Part shown: in pieces, positions 1-8,570 of the stretch | Layout of the letters: each line of letters starts with the position of its first letter | How positions within the stretch are numbered: the first letter of the stretch is position 1 | Assembly (NCBI GenBank): GCA_017432165.1 | Contig: JAFRJS010000043.1 | Span: forward strand, 1-64,000 | Reading direction: 5' to 3' | DNA from: Clostridia bacterium | Lineage (GTDB): Bacteria; Bacillota; Clostridia; Oscillospirales; Acutalibacteraceae | Length of the DNA stretch: 64,000 nucleotides | Made by a program: the position numbers and the translations under genes | The notes under the pieces: model-generated | The model's database searches: none | What the model was told of the DNA's origin: nothing | What the model saw: only the letters and a program-made list of their open reading frames with translations

Positions 1-1086
1 CACGCATACAGCAACACTACTCATATGTGCATATAAAGTAGATATTCCGTTCCCGTGATCTATAATAACGTATGATCCATAGCCTCCGCCAAATCCGGAA
101 GAATTAGCGAATATAACCTTACCCGATGCAGATGCAACTATTCTGGCTCCGTAAACGCCGGGGCCTGCTATATCTATTGCGCCATGCATATGCGAACGTT
201 CCGCTGTATCATTATATCCTGATGTTATTTTTGTGTACCCCGGCAAAGGCCAGATAAACTTACCACTTGGTGCCGGATTTGCCGGTGTGTAAGTATGTCC
301 GGCAGCAGCTGCTGCGGCTCTTGCGGCCTCTTCTTTTCTTTTTTGTTCTTCATAATATTTTTTGATCTGAGCATCAAGCGCTTTTATTTGTGCATCGTTT
401 TGGTCTATTCTGTCTTTTGCTTTTTTCTCTTCTCCTTGCAGTTCGCTCAATAATTTTTCGCTTTCGTCAAATAATTCTTGCAAACCTGCACGGTTTTTTT
501 CCAAACCTTCTCTTTCACGTTCTTGCTCAGACTTGGTTTTGATTATTTCTTTTTCTTTTTCTTCTATGGTATTTAAATCGCTTTTGAGCTCATCGATAAG
601 CTTTCTTACGTATTTGCTTATCGACCTTGCAATATCCACTTTATCAAGAAAATCCTCAAAATCCTTTGCACCCAAAATAATATCTATCGTTGACGTATCG
701 CCCGCTTTATAAATAGAAACCAAACTTTTTTTCAAAAGAACCACTTTTTGATCCATGCTTTCTTTTATTTCGTCGATTTGATCTCTTAACGAAAGTATCT
801 CCCTGTCCAGTGAATTTATGTAATCATTCGAAACGTCTATCTGATTTTTAACAATACTTATTTTTTTGTCCAGCGCATCTTTATTTTTAGCTTCTTTAGA
901 AACTTCATCACTGGCTTTTTTAAGCTGTTCTGCAAGCTCCTTTTTTTTGCTTTGCAGCTCAGCTTTTTTTGTTTCGCTAGGTAAAGATTTTATAACCGAA
1001 GATCCAAAGAAATTACTAAAAAGCAAGCTACCGGATAAAATAATTAAAGATAATGATTTTAATATTTTTTTACCACGCAACAACAT
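1..1086 (-). CDS. M23-family murein hydrolase with coiled coil (FtsEX partner), C-terminus off the window
   Basis: Peptidoglycan endopeptidase of the EnvC/PcsB type, partial: 362 codons are visible and the gene runs off the left edge. It starts at ATG 1086, overlapping the ftsX stop by 17 bases. An N-terminal hydrophobic segment (about residues 8-30) should export or anchor it. Residues ~40-260 are a heptad-rich K/E coiled coil, followed by an Ala-rich linker and an M23 (LytM) domain starting at FIWPLPGY. The first zinc motif is seen as SHMHGAIDIA (HxxxD); the second (HxH) would lie outside the window. The order ftsE-ftsX-M23 suggests that FtsEX activates this hydrolase at the septum or in wall growth; that is inferred from known FtsEX partners. 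Confidence 0.9.
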   Translation of the reverse strand, partial: MLLRGKKILKSLSLIILSGSLLFSNFFGSSVIKSLPSETKKAELQSKKKELAEQLKKASDEVSKEAKNKDALDKKISIVKNQIDVSNDYINSLDREILSLRDQIDEIKESMDQKVVLLKKSLVSIYKAGDTSTIDIILGAKDFEDFLDKVDIARSISKYVRKLIDELKSDLNTIEEKEKEIIKTKSEQEREREGLEKNRAGLQELFDESEKLLSELQGEEKKAKDRIDQNDAQIKALDAQIKKYYEEQKRKEEAARAAAAAAGHTYTPANPAPSGKFIWPLPGYTKITSGYNDTAERSHMHGAIDIAGPGVYGARIVASASGKVIFANSSGFGGGYGSYVIIDHGNGISTLYAHMSSVAVCV

Positions 1087-1972
1087 CACCGCCTTCTTTG
1101 GAAAGATAACGTCTTATTGAAATAGAGCTTCCTATTATACCAAAAAACATGCCTGTGGCAACAAAACCTCCCATCACTCGCCAGAAGATGTTTTTAAAGC
1201 TCACTCCCACAAATGGTACTATTCCTTCAATTACTTCCCATAATACATTATAGACACTACCTAACACAAAAGTTGAAACAATAGCAGCGACAAGTCCAAT
1301 AATTATACCCTCTATTAAAAACGGTGCTCTAATAAACCCGTTCGTAGCACCAACGGATTTCATTATGCTTATTTCAAACCTTCTGCTGTGCATAGAAATG
1401 CGAATTGTATTCGAAATTATAAACAGCGACACCAAACCGAGCGAACAAACGACTCCTATGCCGCCCCTTACTATGGTTTTGCTTAAATTAGAAAGTTTTT
1501 GTGCTGTTTCGCTGCGGTCTCCAACGGAATCCACTTCCGGAATTGATTTAATTTTATTAACAGTACTTTCATAAAGCGACAAATCTTTCATCGTAACATG
1601 AAAAGATTCCGGAAAAGGGTTATCTTCTTCACAAACCGCATCATAAAGCGAACCTAAAACGTCTTTGTATTTTTCTGCAGCTTGTCCGCTTGAATAATAT
1701 TCGCATCCAATTACATTGTCCACACTTTCAATTTTTTTGCCAATATTCAGCGCTTGAGAAGGAGTTACTTCTTTACTTAAAAACACAGTAATGCTATTGC
1801 GATTTTCTATTGATTTAAGCGCATGATTAACGTTATAAGAAAATAGTACTGCACCGCCTGTGAGTATCATACAGCAAATCATAACCAACATAGAAGCCGC
1901 CGACATAATCCTATTTACCCATATATTTTTAAATCCTTCTTTTATAAAATAATTCAAAGAATTCATACTCAT
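1070..1972 (-). CDS. ftsX: Cell-division ABC transporter permease FtsX
   Basis: Membrane subunit of the FtsEX complex, 300 residues, the usual size. A first membrane helix lies around residues 22-45, then an extracellular domain of about 120 residues, then three more helices in the C-terminal FtsX/MacB-like half (around 175-200, 220-245 and 265-290). FtsX passes ATP-driven movement of FtsE to a wall hydrolase outside the cell; the next gene encodes such a hydrolase. The start overlaps the ftsE stop by 4 bases (ATGA-type coupling), so the two are probably translated together. Confidence 0.93.
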   Translation of the reverse strand: MSMNSLNYFIKEGFKNIWVNRIMSAASMLVMICCMILTGGAVLFSYNVNHALKSIENRNSITVFLSKEVTPSQALNIGKKIESVDNVIGCEYYSSGQAAEKYKDVLGSLYDAVCEEDNPFPESFHVTMKDLSLYESTVNKIKSIPEVDSVGDRSETAQKLSNLSKTIVRGGIGVVCSLGLVSLFIISNTIRISMHSRRFEISIMKSVGATNGFIRAPFLIEGIIIGLVAAIVSTFVLGSVYNVLWEVIEGIVPFVGVSFKNIFWRVMGGFVATGMFFGIIGSSISIRRYLSKEGGDVVAW

Positions 1973-2652
1973 TGTTTTTCACCACTCAATTCACTATCTT
2001 TTGTTAATTTCCCGTTTGATATTTCCACTATTCTAAACCCACTGAACTTTTTAACAATCGAAATATCATGCGTTACCATTATAATTGTTGTCCCACACTT
2101 ATTAATCTGGCTAAGAAGATCAACCAGTTCATACGAAAGAGATGGATCAATATTTCCCGTAGGCTCGTCCGCAATAATCATACTGGGGTTATTAACAAGC
2201 GCTCTGGCAAGGCCAACCCTTTGCTTTTCACCACCGGAAAGTTCGGAAACTTTTCTTCTTGCCTTACCACTTAATCCAACCAAGTTAAGCACATACGGCA
2301 CACGTTTTCTTATGTCTCTGGCTCTTGCGCCTATAACGTGCATAGCAAAAGCAACATTTTCAAACACCGTCATTTTTTCTATTACTCTAAAATCTTGAAA
2401 CACAATTCCCATTGTTCTGCGCAAATATGGGATTTTTCTTTTTTTCATTTTACCTAAAGACACATTATTTATGAATATTTCACCCGATGTTGGTTCCTCT
2501 TCTTTTGTTAAAAGTTTTAAAAATGTACTTTTTCCGGAACCGGACGGCCCTACGACAAACACAAATTCGCCATCTGGAATATTTAAATTCAAATGATCAA
2601 GCGCTTTAATATCTTGCGCATATTCTTTTGTAACATTTTTAAATTCTATCAT
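1969..2652 (-). CDS. ftsE: Cell-division ABC transporter ATPase FtsE
   Basis: Cytoplasmic ATPase of FtsEX, 227 residues. Walker A is GPSGSGKST (about residues 36-44), the ABC signature is LSGGEKQRVGLARAL, Walker B is MIIADEPTGN and the switch His is in TMVTHD. First gene of the ftsE-ftsX-M23 unit. Known FtsE proteins energise FtsX and so gate septal wall hydrolysis; in some sporeformers the complex also affects sporulation. Full length, nothing missing. Confidence 0.95.
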   Translation of the reverse strand: MIEFKNVTKEYAQDIKALDHLNLNIPDGEFVFVVGPSGSGKSTFLKLLTKEEEPTSGEIFINNVSLGKMKKRKIPYLRRTMGIVFQDFRVIEKMTVFENVAFAMHVIGARARDIRKRVPYVLNLVGLSGKARRKVSELSGGEKQRVGLARALVNNPSMIIADEPTGNIDPSLSYELVDLLSQINKCGTTIIMVTHDISIVKKFSGFRIVEISNGKLTKDSELSGEKQ

Positions 2653-2684
2653 AATACAAAAATCACACCCTAAAAATTATTAAT

Positions 2685-2711
2685 GTGCTGCCGAAAAAAT
2701 TAAGGCAACAC
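2685..2711. repeat. Hairpin-forming inverted repeat between ftsE and the CdaR-type regulator
   Basis: GTGCTGCC (2685-2692) pairs with GGCAACAC (2704-2711) with one wobble and an 11-base loop. On the minus strand it is followed by ATTAATAATTTTT. It may be a weak terminator for the regulator gene at 2807-3892 or a leader hairpin of ftsE; the T-run is poor, so the role is open. Confidence 0.4.
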
Positions 2712-2806
2712 ATAGATTAATAACATTAATTTTAAGCCATAAATTAAAATTTAACGCTTTGCCCTATATAAAATTTTTAAACTCAGCAAACCGGAACTAC
2801 TTAATT

Positions 2807-3892
2807 TTAAAATTTAACAGGATTGGACATTAAATATTTTTTAACCATTAAAGCCACTTTAAACACGATTGCATCTTCGAATTCTCTAAGATCCAAGCCG
2901 GTGATTTTTTTGATTTTTTCAAGTCTGTAAACAAGTGTATTTCTGTGAACGAAAAGTTTTCTGGAAGTTTCGGAAACATTTAAGCTATTTTCAAAGAATT
3001 TTTGAATTGTGAAAAGTGTTTCGTGATCCATGGAAGTCACGGAACCTTTTTTGAATACTTCTTTTAAGAAAGTTTCGCAAAGTGTGGTCGGAAGCTGATA
3101 TACAAGACGAGCAATTCCCAAATGATCGTATGTAATAACATTTTTTTCTGTATCGAAAACTTTTCCGACTTCAATTGAAACCTGGGCTTCTTTAAACGAT
3201 CTTGCTAGTTCTCGGATTCCACTGACAGCAGTACCAACACCCACTACAGCATGTGTGTAATATTCTCCTGAAAGTGTGTCCACTATCGATGCAGCTAATT
3301 TTTCCAAAGATTTTGGGTCTGTATCTTTCTTTATTTCTTTTACGAGAGCAATATCATTCTCATTAATGCTGATTACGAAATCTTTTGTTTTGTCCGGGAA
3401 TAACCCTTGAACGACGTCAAACGGAGAAGCGTCTGATTTTGAAGTTACTTTTACAATCATGCAAACGCGGTTTACATCACAGTTGAATTTCATTTCGCGA
3501 GCTTTAAGATAAATATCCCCCGGCAAAACGTTATCTAAAAGAACATTTTTTATAAAGTTTACTTTGTCATATTTTTCATCATTTTGTTGTTTTACGCTGT
3601 TCATGGCAACAGACAAAAGCACCGCATCTCTGCTTGCGGCTTCGTCTACACCTGTTACAAAAACCGCAAACTCAGGGTGCGATGGATTCCCAAAAGCTTT
3701 GAATGTATATCCGCTTGAAACAAATGTTTCGCCGGAAATCATCATATCTGAATTTACAGAGCTAATGTTTTCGCCAATTTTTGACGGATCATTACATGCA
3801 ACTATCATTGATGAATCATCAATTACCCCCATTGTTCCTTTCATAACATCTGCTGTTTGCCTTATTATGCTTTGAAATAATCTGTTAGACAT
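2807..3892 (-). CDS. CdaR/PucR-type transcriptional regulator
   Basis: Predicted DNA-binding regulator of 361 residues. The last ~60 residues match the PucR C-terminal helix-turn-helix (NVSETSRKLFVHRNTLVYRL, then LEKIKKITGLDL). The N-terminal third looks like a ligand-sensing domain and the middle like the CdaR GGDEF-like domain. CdaR-family proteins sense small metabolites such as sugar acids, but no catabolic gene lies next to it, so its ligand cannot be named. Single gene: start ATG preceded by AGGAGAG, own promoter at 3979-4007. Confidence 0.8.
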   Translation of the reverse strand: MSNRLFQSIIRQTADVMKGTMGVIDDSSMIVACNDPSKIGENISSVNSDMMISGETFVSSGYTFKAFGNPSHPEFAVFVTGVDEAASRDAVLLSVAMNSVKQQNDEKYDKVNFIKNVLLDNVLPGDIYLKAREMKFNCDVNRVCMIVKVTSKSDASPFDVVQGLFPDKTKDFVISINENDIALVKEIKKDTDPKSLEKLAASIVDTLSGEYYTHAVVGVGTAVSGIRELARSFKEAQVSIEVGKVFDTEKNVITYDHLGIARLVYQLPTTLCETFLKEVFKKGSVTSMDHETLFTIQKFFENSLNVSETSRKLFVHRNTLVYRLEKIKKITGLDLREFEDAIVFKVALMVKKYLMSNPVKF

Positions 3893-3978
3893 AATTAATC
3901 TCTCCTACTTTCTTAAAATATTAAAATTAAAGCATTTTTCAATTTGTAAATGTAAAAAAATAATGTATTCTTTTATCA

Positions 3979-4007
3979 ATTATATACAATTAATAAAAGT
4001 TTTGCAA
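3979..4007 (-). promoter_or_regulatory. SigA-type promoter of the CdaR-type gene
   Basis: Reading the minus strand: -35 TTGCAA (4007-4002), 17-base spacer, -10 TATAAT (3984-3979), about 85 bases ahead of the start codon. Confidence 0.65.
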
Positions 4008-4114
4008 CCTTATAATTATTTTCATAGTAAAAATTACGTTTTGCACACTTATGAGATTTTCCTTTTATATTTATAGATAAACTACACAAAAAAATCGTAT
4101 TTTTATGTGCTACA

Positions 4115-4146
4115 AAACAAATATACTCGCCATAATGACGAGTAAT
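4115..4146 (-). terminator. Possible terminator after ftsL
   Basis: Stem TACTCG (4124-4129) / CGAGTA (4139-4144), 9-base loop, downstream of the ftsL stop on the minus strand, followed by TATTTGTTTTG. Short stem and imperfect T-run. Confidence 0.45.
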
Positions 4147-4171
4147 TATAATGTAAATTATTTATATTTAT

Positions 4172-4558
4172 CTATTTTACCGCTGCCAAATCTTCCCCTG
4201 CGATTCTTACTATTTCCACTCTTGCGCCTTCTAAATCCCTATAGTTTTGAGCCGCTTTTAAACTTTCACTTTTTAAAAGCAATGCCGTGTTTTCACTTTG
4301 AATTTGGTCAAGCTCCTTGGAAGCCTTTGAAACTTTATCTATGGATTCCGCAAGCTTAGACTGCTCTGAAATAAAAAGGAAACCACATCCGGCAGACAAC
4401 AAAAAAACTGAAAAAACAGAACCCATAAGCATTTTTAGGGCTTTATTTTTTTGATTTTTTCTTTGCGACTTACCCGGAAGTTTAAGAACCTTCCCTTCGC
4501 CATGCTGTTCTTTTCTCAGTGGAGCAAAATCATAAGCTGCGTTCCTGTTATACATCAA
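4172..4558 (-). CDS. ftsL: FtsL-like septum protein
   Basis: Short bitopic membrane protein of 127-128 residues: basic cytoplasmic N-terminus (about 1-42, rich in K/R), one membrane helix (LMGSVFSVFLLSAGCGFLF, about 44-62), then a predicted extracytoplasmic coiled coil. This is the architecture of FtsL/DivIC divisome proteins, and its place directly after rsmH is the classic dcw position; sequence alone would not be decisive. The start may be TTG 4558 or ATG 4555; GGAG lies just upstream. The penicillin-binding protein gene that normally follows is missing here. Confidence 0.75.
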   Translation of the reverse strand: MMYNRNAAYDFAPLRKEQHGEGKVLKLPGKSQRKNQKNKALKMLMGSVFSVFLLSAGCGFLFISEQSKLAESIDKVSKASKELDQIQSENTALLLKSESLKAAQNYRDLEGARVEIVRIAGEDLAAVK

Positions 4559-4579
4559 TTCAACATCTCCATAAATTCC

Positions 4580-5509
4580 TTAAATTTTTTCACAAACCCT
4601 AAGCTTTGCACTTCTTGACCTTGTATTTTCCTCGGTTTCTTTTGCTGAAGGTTTAATTGCTTTTTTTGTTATCATTTGTGCGCTCGGCGTTTTTCCGCAA
4701 GTACAAATTGGAAAATCCGGCGGGCAAATACACCCTTTGCACCAACTTTGCATTTTCTTTTTTACAATTTTATCTTCAAGAGAATGGAAAGTTATTGCTA
4801 CAATTATTCCGCCCTTTTTTAGGACTTTAAACGCATCTTCCAAACTTACTTTTAAATTTTCAAGCTCATTATTAACATAAATTCTTATTGCTTGAAATGT
4901 CCTTCTTGCCGGATTGCCGCCCCCTCTGCGCGAAAACGATGGTATGGCGTTTTTCACTATTTCTGCAAGTTCGGTGGTCGTTTGGATTAGTTTCTTTTCC
5001 CTTGCTTTTACTATTTTAAATGCTATTTTTGATGCGTATCTTTCTTCACCATATTCGCTTATTATTCTCTTAAGTTCGCCTTGATCGAAAAAATTCACAA
5101 CGTCGTATGCGGACTGACCTTGCTTACTCATTCTCATATCAAGCGGCGCTTCTTTTTTGTAGGAAAATCCTCTATCTGCGGTATCAAGCTGATATGAAGA
5201 AACTCCTAAATCAAAAACGACTCCATCTACACCATCAAAACCTAAACTATGTACAATGTTATAAATATTGGAAAAATTATCATTCACTATTTCAACATTT
5301 TTGAATTCTTTTAATTTTTCTTTACACGCCAAAATTGCGTCAGGGTCTTGATCAATGCAAATAAGTTTGCCATTTTTAGAAAGATTTGATGCAACTTTAT
5401 AAGATAATCCGCCGCCACCCGCAGTAGCATCAACATAAACCCCATTCGGGTTAATATTAAGTAAATCTACTGTTTCGTTTATAAGTACGGTTTTATGATT
5501 AAATTCCAA
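4580..5509 (-). CDS. rsmH: 16S rRNA (cytosine1402-N4)-methyltransferase RsmH
   Basis: SAM-dependent enzyme (also MraW) that N4-methylates C1402 in the ribosomal P site; 309 residues, normal length. Opening HKTVLINETVDLL, the SAM site YVDATAGGGG, the DLGVSSYQLD motif and the C-terminal TFHSLEDKIVK block are all recognisable. It heads rsmH-ftsL; mraZ, usually just upstream, is absent and pduL lies there instead, so the dcw cluster is dispersed in this genome. Confidence 0.96.
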   Translation of the reverse strand: MEFNHKTVLINETVDLLNINPNGVYVDATAGGGGLSYKVASNLSKNGKLICIDQDPDAILACKEKLKEFKNVEIVNDNFSNIYNIVHSLGFDGVDGVVFDLGVSSYQLDTADRGFSYKKEAPLDMRMSKQGQSAYDVVNFFDQGELKRIISEYGEERYASKIAFKIVKAREKKLIQTTTELAEIVKNAIPSFSRRGGGNPARRTFQAIRIYVNNELENLKVSLEDAFKVLKKGGIIVAITFHSLEDKIVKKKMQSWCKGCICPPDFPICTCGKTPSAQMITKKAIKPSAKETEENTRSRSAKLRVCEKI

Positions 5510-5564
5510 AGTTACATTCCTTCTTTTAATAGTAGCACAATTAATGACACCACTACATTTTATT

Positions 5565-5593
5565 ATGCTACAACGATCTTATTTGAAAATCAA
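5565..5593 (-). promoter_or_regulatory. Likely promoter of rsmH-ftsL
   Basis: Minus strand: TTGATT (5593-5588), 17 bases, TAGCAT (5570-5565), about 55 bases ahead of the rsmH start. The -10 box is a moderate match; an inverted repeat (5595-5625) abuts the -35 box. Confidence 0.45.
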
Positions 5594-5594
5594 C

Positions 5595-5625
5595 ACCCAA
5601 ATTATGACATTATAAAATTTTGGGT
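5595..5625. repeat. Inverted repeat abutting the rsmH promoter
   Basis: ACCCAAATT (5595-5603) faces AATTTTGGGT (5616-5625); the arms pair with one bulged base. It sits between the pduL stop and the rsmH -35 box, so it may be the terminator of the pduL transcript or an operator. The T-run after it is poor. Confidence 0.4.
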
Positions 5626-5669
5626 AATTGCACATTTTTTAATATAAATTTATGATATTTTTATTATTA

Positions 5670-6254
5670 CTAACCAAATAAGTTCCCTGCTGTTCCTCTC
5701 TTATAACAAACGGCGTTTCCTTCATCTGTATCTATATGCATTGCAAGGGAAAAATTCTCGCTTACCCTGGCCACCACATCTTCAAAAATCAAAGTACGGC
5801 CCTCGCTTTTTATTCTTACTTTTACTTCTTCACCATTTTTCACATCTAATTTTTCTGCATCTTTCGGTGACATATGAATATGCCTTTTAGCCACAATCAA
5901 CCCTTCGGAAATCTCAATGCTACCTTTTGGGCCAATTAACGTGCACCCTGGCGTACCGTCTAAATCTCCCGACTCCCTAATAATTCCTTTTACGCCAATC
6001 TTCCTGGAGTCAGTCAAAGAAATTTCAACTTGCGTTTTTTCCCTAAGCGGGCCTAAAACTGCAACGTTTTTAAGCATTTCTTTATCGGTTTTAATGTCCA
6101 CACGTTCTTCACAAGCAAACTGCCCAGGCTGAGAAAGATCTTTTCTTTTAGAAAATATATAATCCTCTCCGAATAGCACATCCGCCACATCTTTGGAAAG
6201 GTGAACATGTCTGGCGGAAACTTCCACCGGTATATCAACTTGATTTATGTTCAT
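5670..6254 (-). CDS. pduL: Phosphate propanoyltransferase PduL
   Basis: Acyl-CoA:phosphate acyltransferase of the PduL family (PTAC), 194 residues. Both halves of the duplicated domain carry the metal-binding His motif: VEVSARHVHLS near the N-terminus and VAKRHIHMSP near residue 125. The enzyme interconverts acetyl- or propionyl-CoA with the acyl phosphate, feeding acetate kinase for ATP. No shell or other microcompartment genes are near and no encapsulation peptide is obvious at the N-terminus, so a cytosolic Pta substitute is the likelier role. Separated from nadK by 4 bases and translated from an AGGTGG site. Confidence 0.93.
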   Translation of the reverse strand: MNINQVDIPVEVSARHVHLSKDVADVLFGEDYIFSKRKDLSQPGQFACEERVDIKTDKEMLKNVAVLGPLREKTQVEISLTDSRKIGVKGIIRESGDLDGTPGCTLIGPKGSIEISEGLIVAKRHIHMSPKDAEKLDVKNGEEVKVRIKSEGRTLIFEDVVARVSENFSLAMHIDTDEGNAVCYKRGTAGNLFG

Positions 6255-6258
6255 GGGT

Positions 6259-7095
6259 TTACCACCTTTTTAAGATTTTTTTCTCTAAATTTTTGTAAAA
6301 ATGATTTTTAGAAAATCTGATAAATTTAACCGCGGCATCTGCTTTTTTAATTTTAATCATTTCGCCGTTTAATTTGGCAGATTTTCCTACGCCGTCTGCA
6401 TTTAATATGGCTTCACCACAAGATTTTATAGATATTTCATCATCGCAAGACAAAATAATAGGCCTGCAAGATATTTCTTGGGGACAAACGGGAGTAACCG
6501 CCACACAATTTACATTATTATCGATTATCGGGCCGCCCGCAGAAAACGAATATGCAGTGGAGCCCGCCGAAGTGGAAACAATCACACCATCTGCACGGAA
6601 CGACAAAATTCTTTCCCCGGATTTATAAATTTCAAAATCCAGCATACGTGAAAAAGAACCACGATTTACCGAAAGTTCATTCAGTGCCAAAAAATTCTCG
6701 TTATTATGATTTATTTCAAGCAAAAAGTGATTTTCAGTAATATAATCACCGTTTGCCAAACGCTTAAGTTCATCTATTTCGTCTTTTTCAATGGTAGATA
6801 AAAAACCCATTTTGCCTGTGTTTACACCTAAAACCGGCTTGTTAAATTTTGCGCAAAGCTTAGAGAAATACATTATACTGCCATCTCCGCCAAAAACCAC
6901 GGAGGCGTCACTGCTAGAAATCATTTCGCTTATATCATCAAAAAAATTTAAACCATTATTTTTTATATGTCCCTTAATTTTTGAACTTATAAAAACCTGC
7001 AAGCCACAAGCGGCTAAAACAGAAGCAGCTTTTTCTATTGTTTCTGTTTTGTATTCTTTGTTTTCATCAAATAATAGTGCTATTTTTTTAATCAT
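6259..7095 (-). CDS. nadK: NAD kinase
   Basis: ATP-dependent NAD+ kinase making NADP+, 278 residues. The catalytic GGDGS (about residue 69) and the NTGKMGFLS block are present, as is the glycine-rich SAGSTAYSFSAGGPI motif. It follows tlyA, an arrangement common in Firmicutes, where the pair usually precedes argR-recN; here pduL follows instead. Confidence 0.95.
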   Translation of the reverse strand: MIKKIALLFDENKEYKTETIEKAASVLAACGLQVFISSKIKGHIKNNGLNFFDDISEMISSSDASVVFGGDGSIMYFSKLCAKFNKPVLGVNTGKMGFLSTIEKDEIDELKRLANGDYITENHFLLEINHNNENFLALNELSVNRGSFSRMLDFEIYKSGERILSFRADGVIVSTSAGSTAYSFSAGGPIIDNNVNCVAVTPVCPQEISCRPIILSCDDEISIKSCGEAILNADGVGKSAKLNGEMIKIKKADAAVKFIRFSKNHFYKNLEKKILKRW

Positions 7096-7122
7096 ATAAT
7101 CACCCTAAACGTAAATATTCGG

Positions 7123-7920
7123 CTAAAGCTCATCGTGAGAAAGTTCAACGATATTTTCCGGATCAACTGGTTCATCAATATATGGGCTCCATGATTTTTT
7201 TACTAAAATTAAATACTCTATATTCCCATCCGGGCCTTTTATTGGCGAATAATCCAGAGCCAAAACTGCAAAGCCATTATTAAGACAAAAATCACAAACT
7301 TTTGTTACAGCTTTAGTATGTAATTTTTTATCTTTTACAACTCCGGTTTTATTGGCGTTTTCTTTGCCAACTTCAAACTGAGGTTTTATTAAACACACAC
7401 CCAAGGTACCATTTTCCACTATATTTCTGATCGCCGGCAAAACCAAAGTCAACGATATAAATGAAACGTCCACAGTAAAGAAATCAATTTTATCTTTAAT
7501 AAGCTCTTTTTTCAGCTTTCTTGCGTTAACTCCTTCGATGTTTACAACTCTTGGATCGTCCAATAATTTTTGGCTAAGCTGATCGTGGCCAACGTCCACG
7601 GCGTAAACTTTTTTACAGCCGTTTTGAAGCATGCAATCGGTAAATCCGCCCGTACTTGCGCCAACATCAAGGGCGATTTTACCGTCAAGTCTAATATCAA
7701 AATTATTAATAGCTTTTTCCAGCTTAATCCCACCACGGCTTACGTATTTTATGGCATTTTCTTGAACTTTAACATCAACACCATCTTCAAATTCCGCACT
7801 TGGTTTATTAATAATTTGATCATCAACGGAAACGAAACCGTCTAAAATTAATTTTTTTGCTTTTTCTCTGCTTGGAGCTAAATTTTTTTCACATATTATA
7901 ATATCTAATCTTTTTTTCAT
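7123..7920 (-). CDS. tlyA: TlyA-family rRNA 2'-O-methyltransferase
   Basis: 265 residues: an N-terminal S4 RNA-binding domain (about 1-60) and an FtsJ/RrmJ-like SAM methyltransferase domain starting at ALDVGASTGGFTDCML. Characterised TlyA proteins 2'-O-methylate cytidines in 16S and sometimes 23S rRNA. Full length and linked to nadK as in many Clostridia. Confidence 0.92.
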   Translation of the reverse strand: MKKRLDIIICEKNLAPSREKAKKLILDGFVSVDDQIINKPSAEFEDGVDVKVQENAIKYVSRGGIKLEKAINNFDIRLDGKIALDVGASTGGFTDCMLQNGCKKVYAVDVGHDQLSQKLLDDPRVVNIEGVNARKLKKELIKDKIDFFTVDVSFISLTLVLPAIRNIVENGTLGVCLIKPQFEVGKENANKTGVVKDKKLHTKAVTKVCDFCLNNGFAVLALDYSPIKGPDGNIEYLILVKKSWSPYIDEPVDPENIVELSHDEL

Positions 7921-7981
7921 TTGGGAGATAATGAATCATTTTTTAAATCCATTGTTACTCCTCGAGCCACCTACCTTTTTA

Positions 7982-8554
7982 TTAATTATAATTACTCATT
8001 GCTTCATCGATTTTACCACTAATCATAAGCTCAAGAGCTTTAAAAACACTTTCAAAATCACCTTCAACGGTTTTAAGTTCATCCTCTGAAAAGGAAGAAA
8101 TAACCCAATCATCTAACCGCCACATATCATTCGGCTTATTACCGATTCCAATTTTAATACGCGGAAAATTATCTGTACCACACAGCGTTATAATGCTTTT
8201 TACTCCATTTTGTCCGCCGTGCGATCCTTTTTTTCTAATGCGAATTTTTCCCACCGGAAGACAAATATCATCAAAAATAAGAATTATATTTTCGGGTTTT
8301 ATTTTATAAAAAGACATCGCACTAAGAACTGATTTTCCGCTTAAGTTCATGTACGTTTGCGGTTTTAAAAGCATTATTTTTTTACCATCAAGCGAAAACG
8401 TTGCACTAAGAGCATCAAACCTGCTAAAAGAAAAATTAACGTTCATTTTTTGAGCTATTAAATCCAGAATAATAAACCCTGCATTATGGCGTGTTTTTTT
8501 GTATTTATCGCCGGGATTCCCCAACCCTACAATTATGTAATCTACCGCGCTCAT
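7982..8554 (-). CDS. pth: Peptidyl-tRNA hydrolase
   Basis: Releases tRNA from stalled peptidyl-tRNA; 190 residues. The signature VGLGNPGDKYKKTRHNAGF carries the catalytic His (about residue 23); LKPQTYMNLSG and the GSHGGQNGVKSI loop follow. It sits 16 bases after prs, and a prs-pth pair is widespread in Firmicutes. Confidence 0.96.
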   Translation of the reverse strand: MSAVDYIIVGLGNPGDKYKKTRHNAGFIILDLIAQKMNVNFSFSRFDALSATFSLDGKKIMLLKPQTYMNLSGKSVLSAMSFYKIKPENIILIFDDICLPVGKIRIRKKGSHGGQNGVKSIITLCGTDNFPRIKIGIGNKPNDMWRLDDWVISSFSEDELKTVEGDFESVFKALELMISGKIDEAMSNYN

Positions 8555-8570
8555 TTAAATTCCCCTTAAA

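Noticed and set aside
2685-2711. Confident rho-independent terminator
   Set aside because: The stem is acceptable but no proper T-run follows on either strand; listed only as an inverted repeat.
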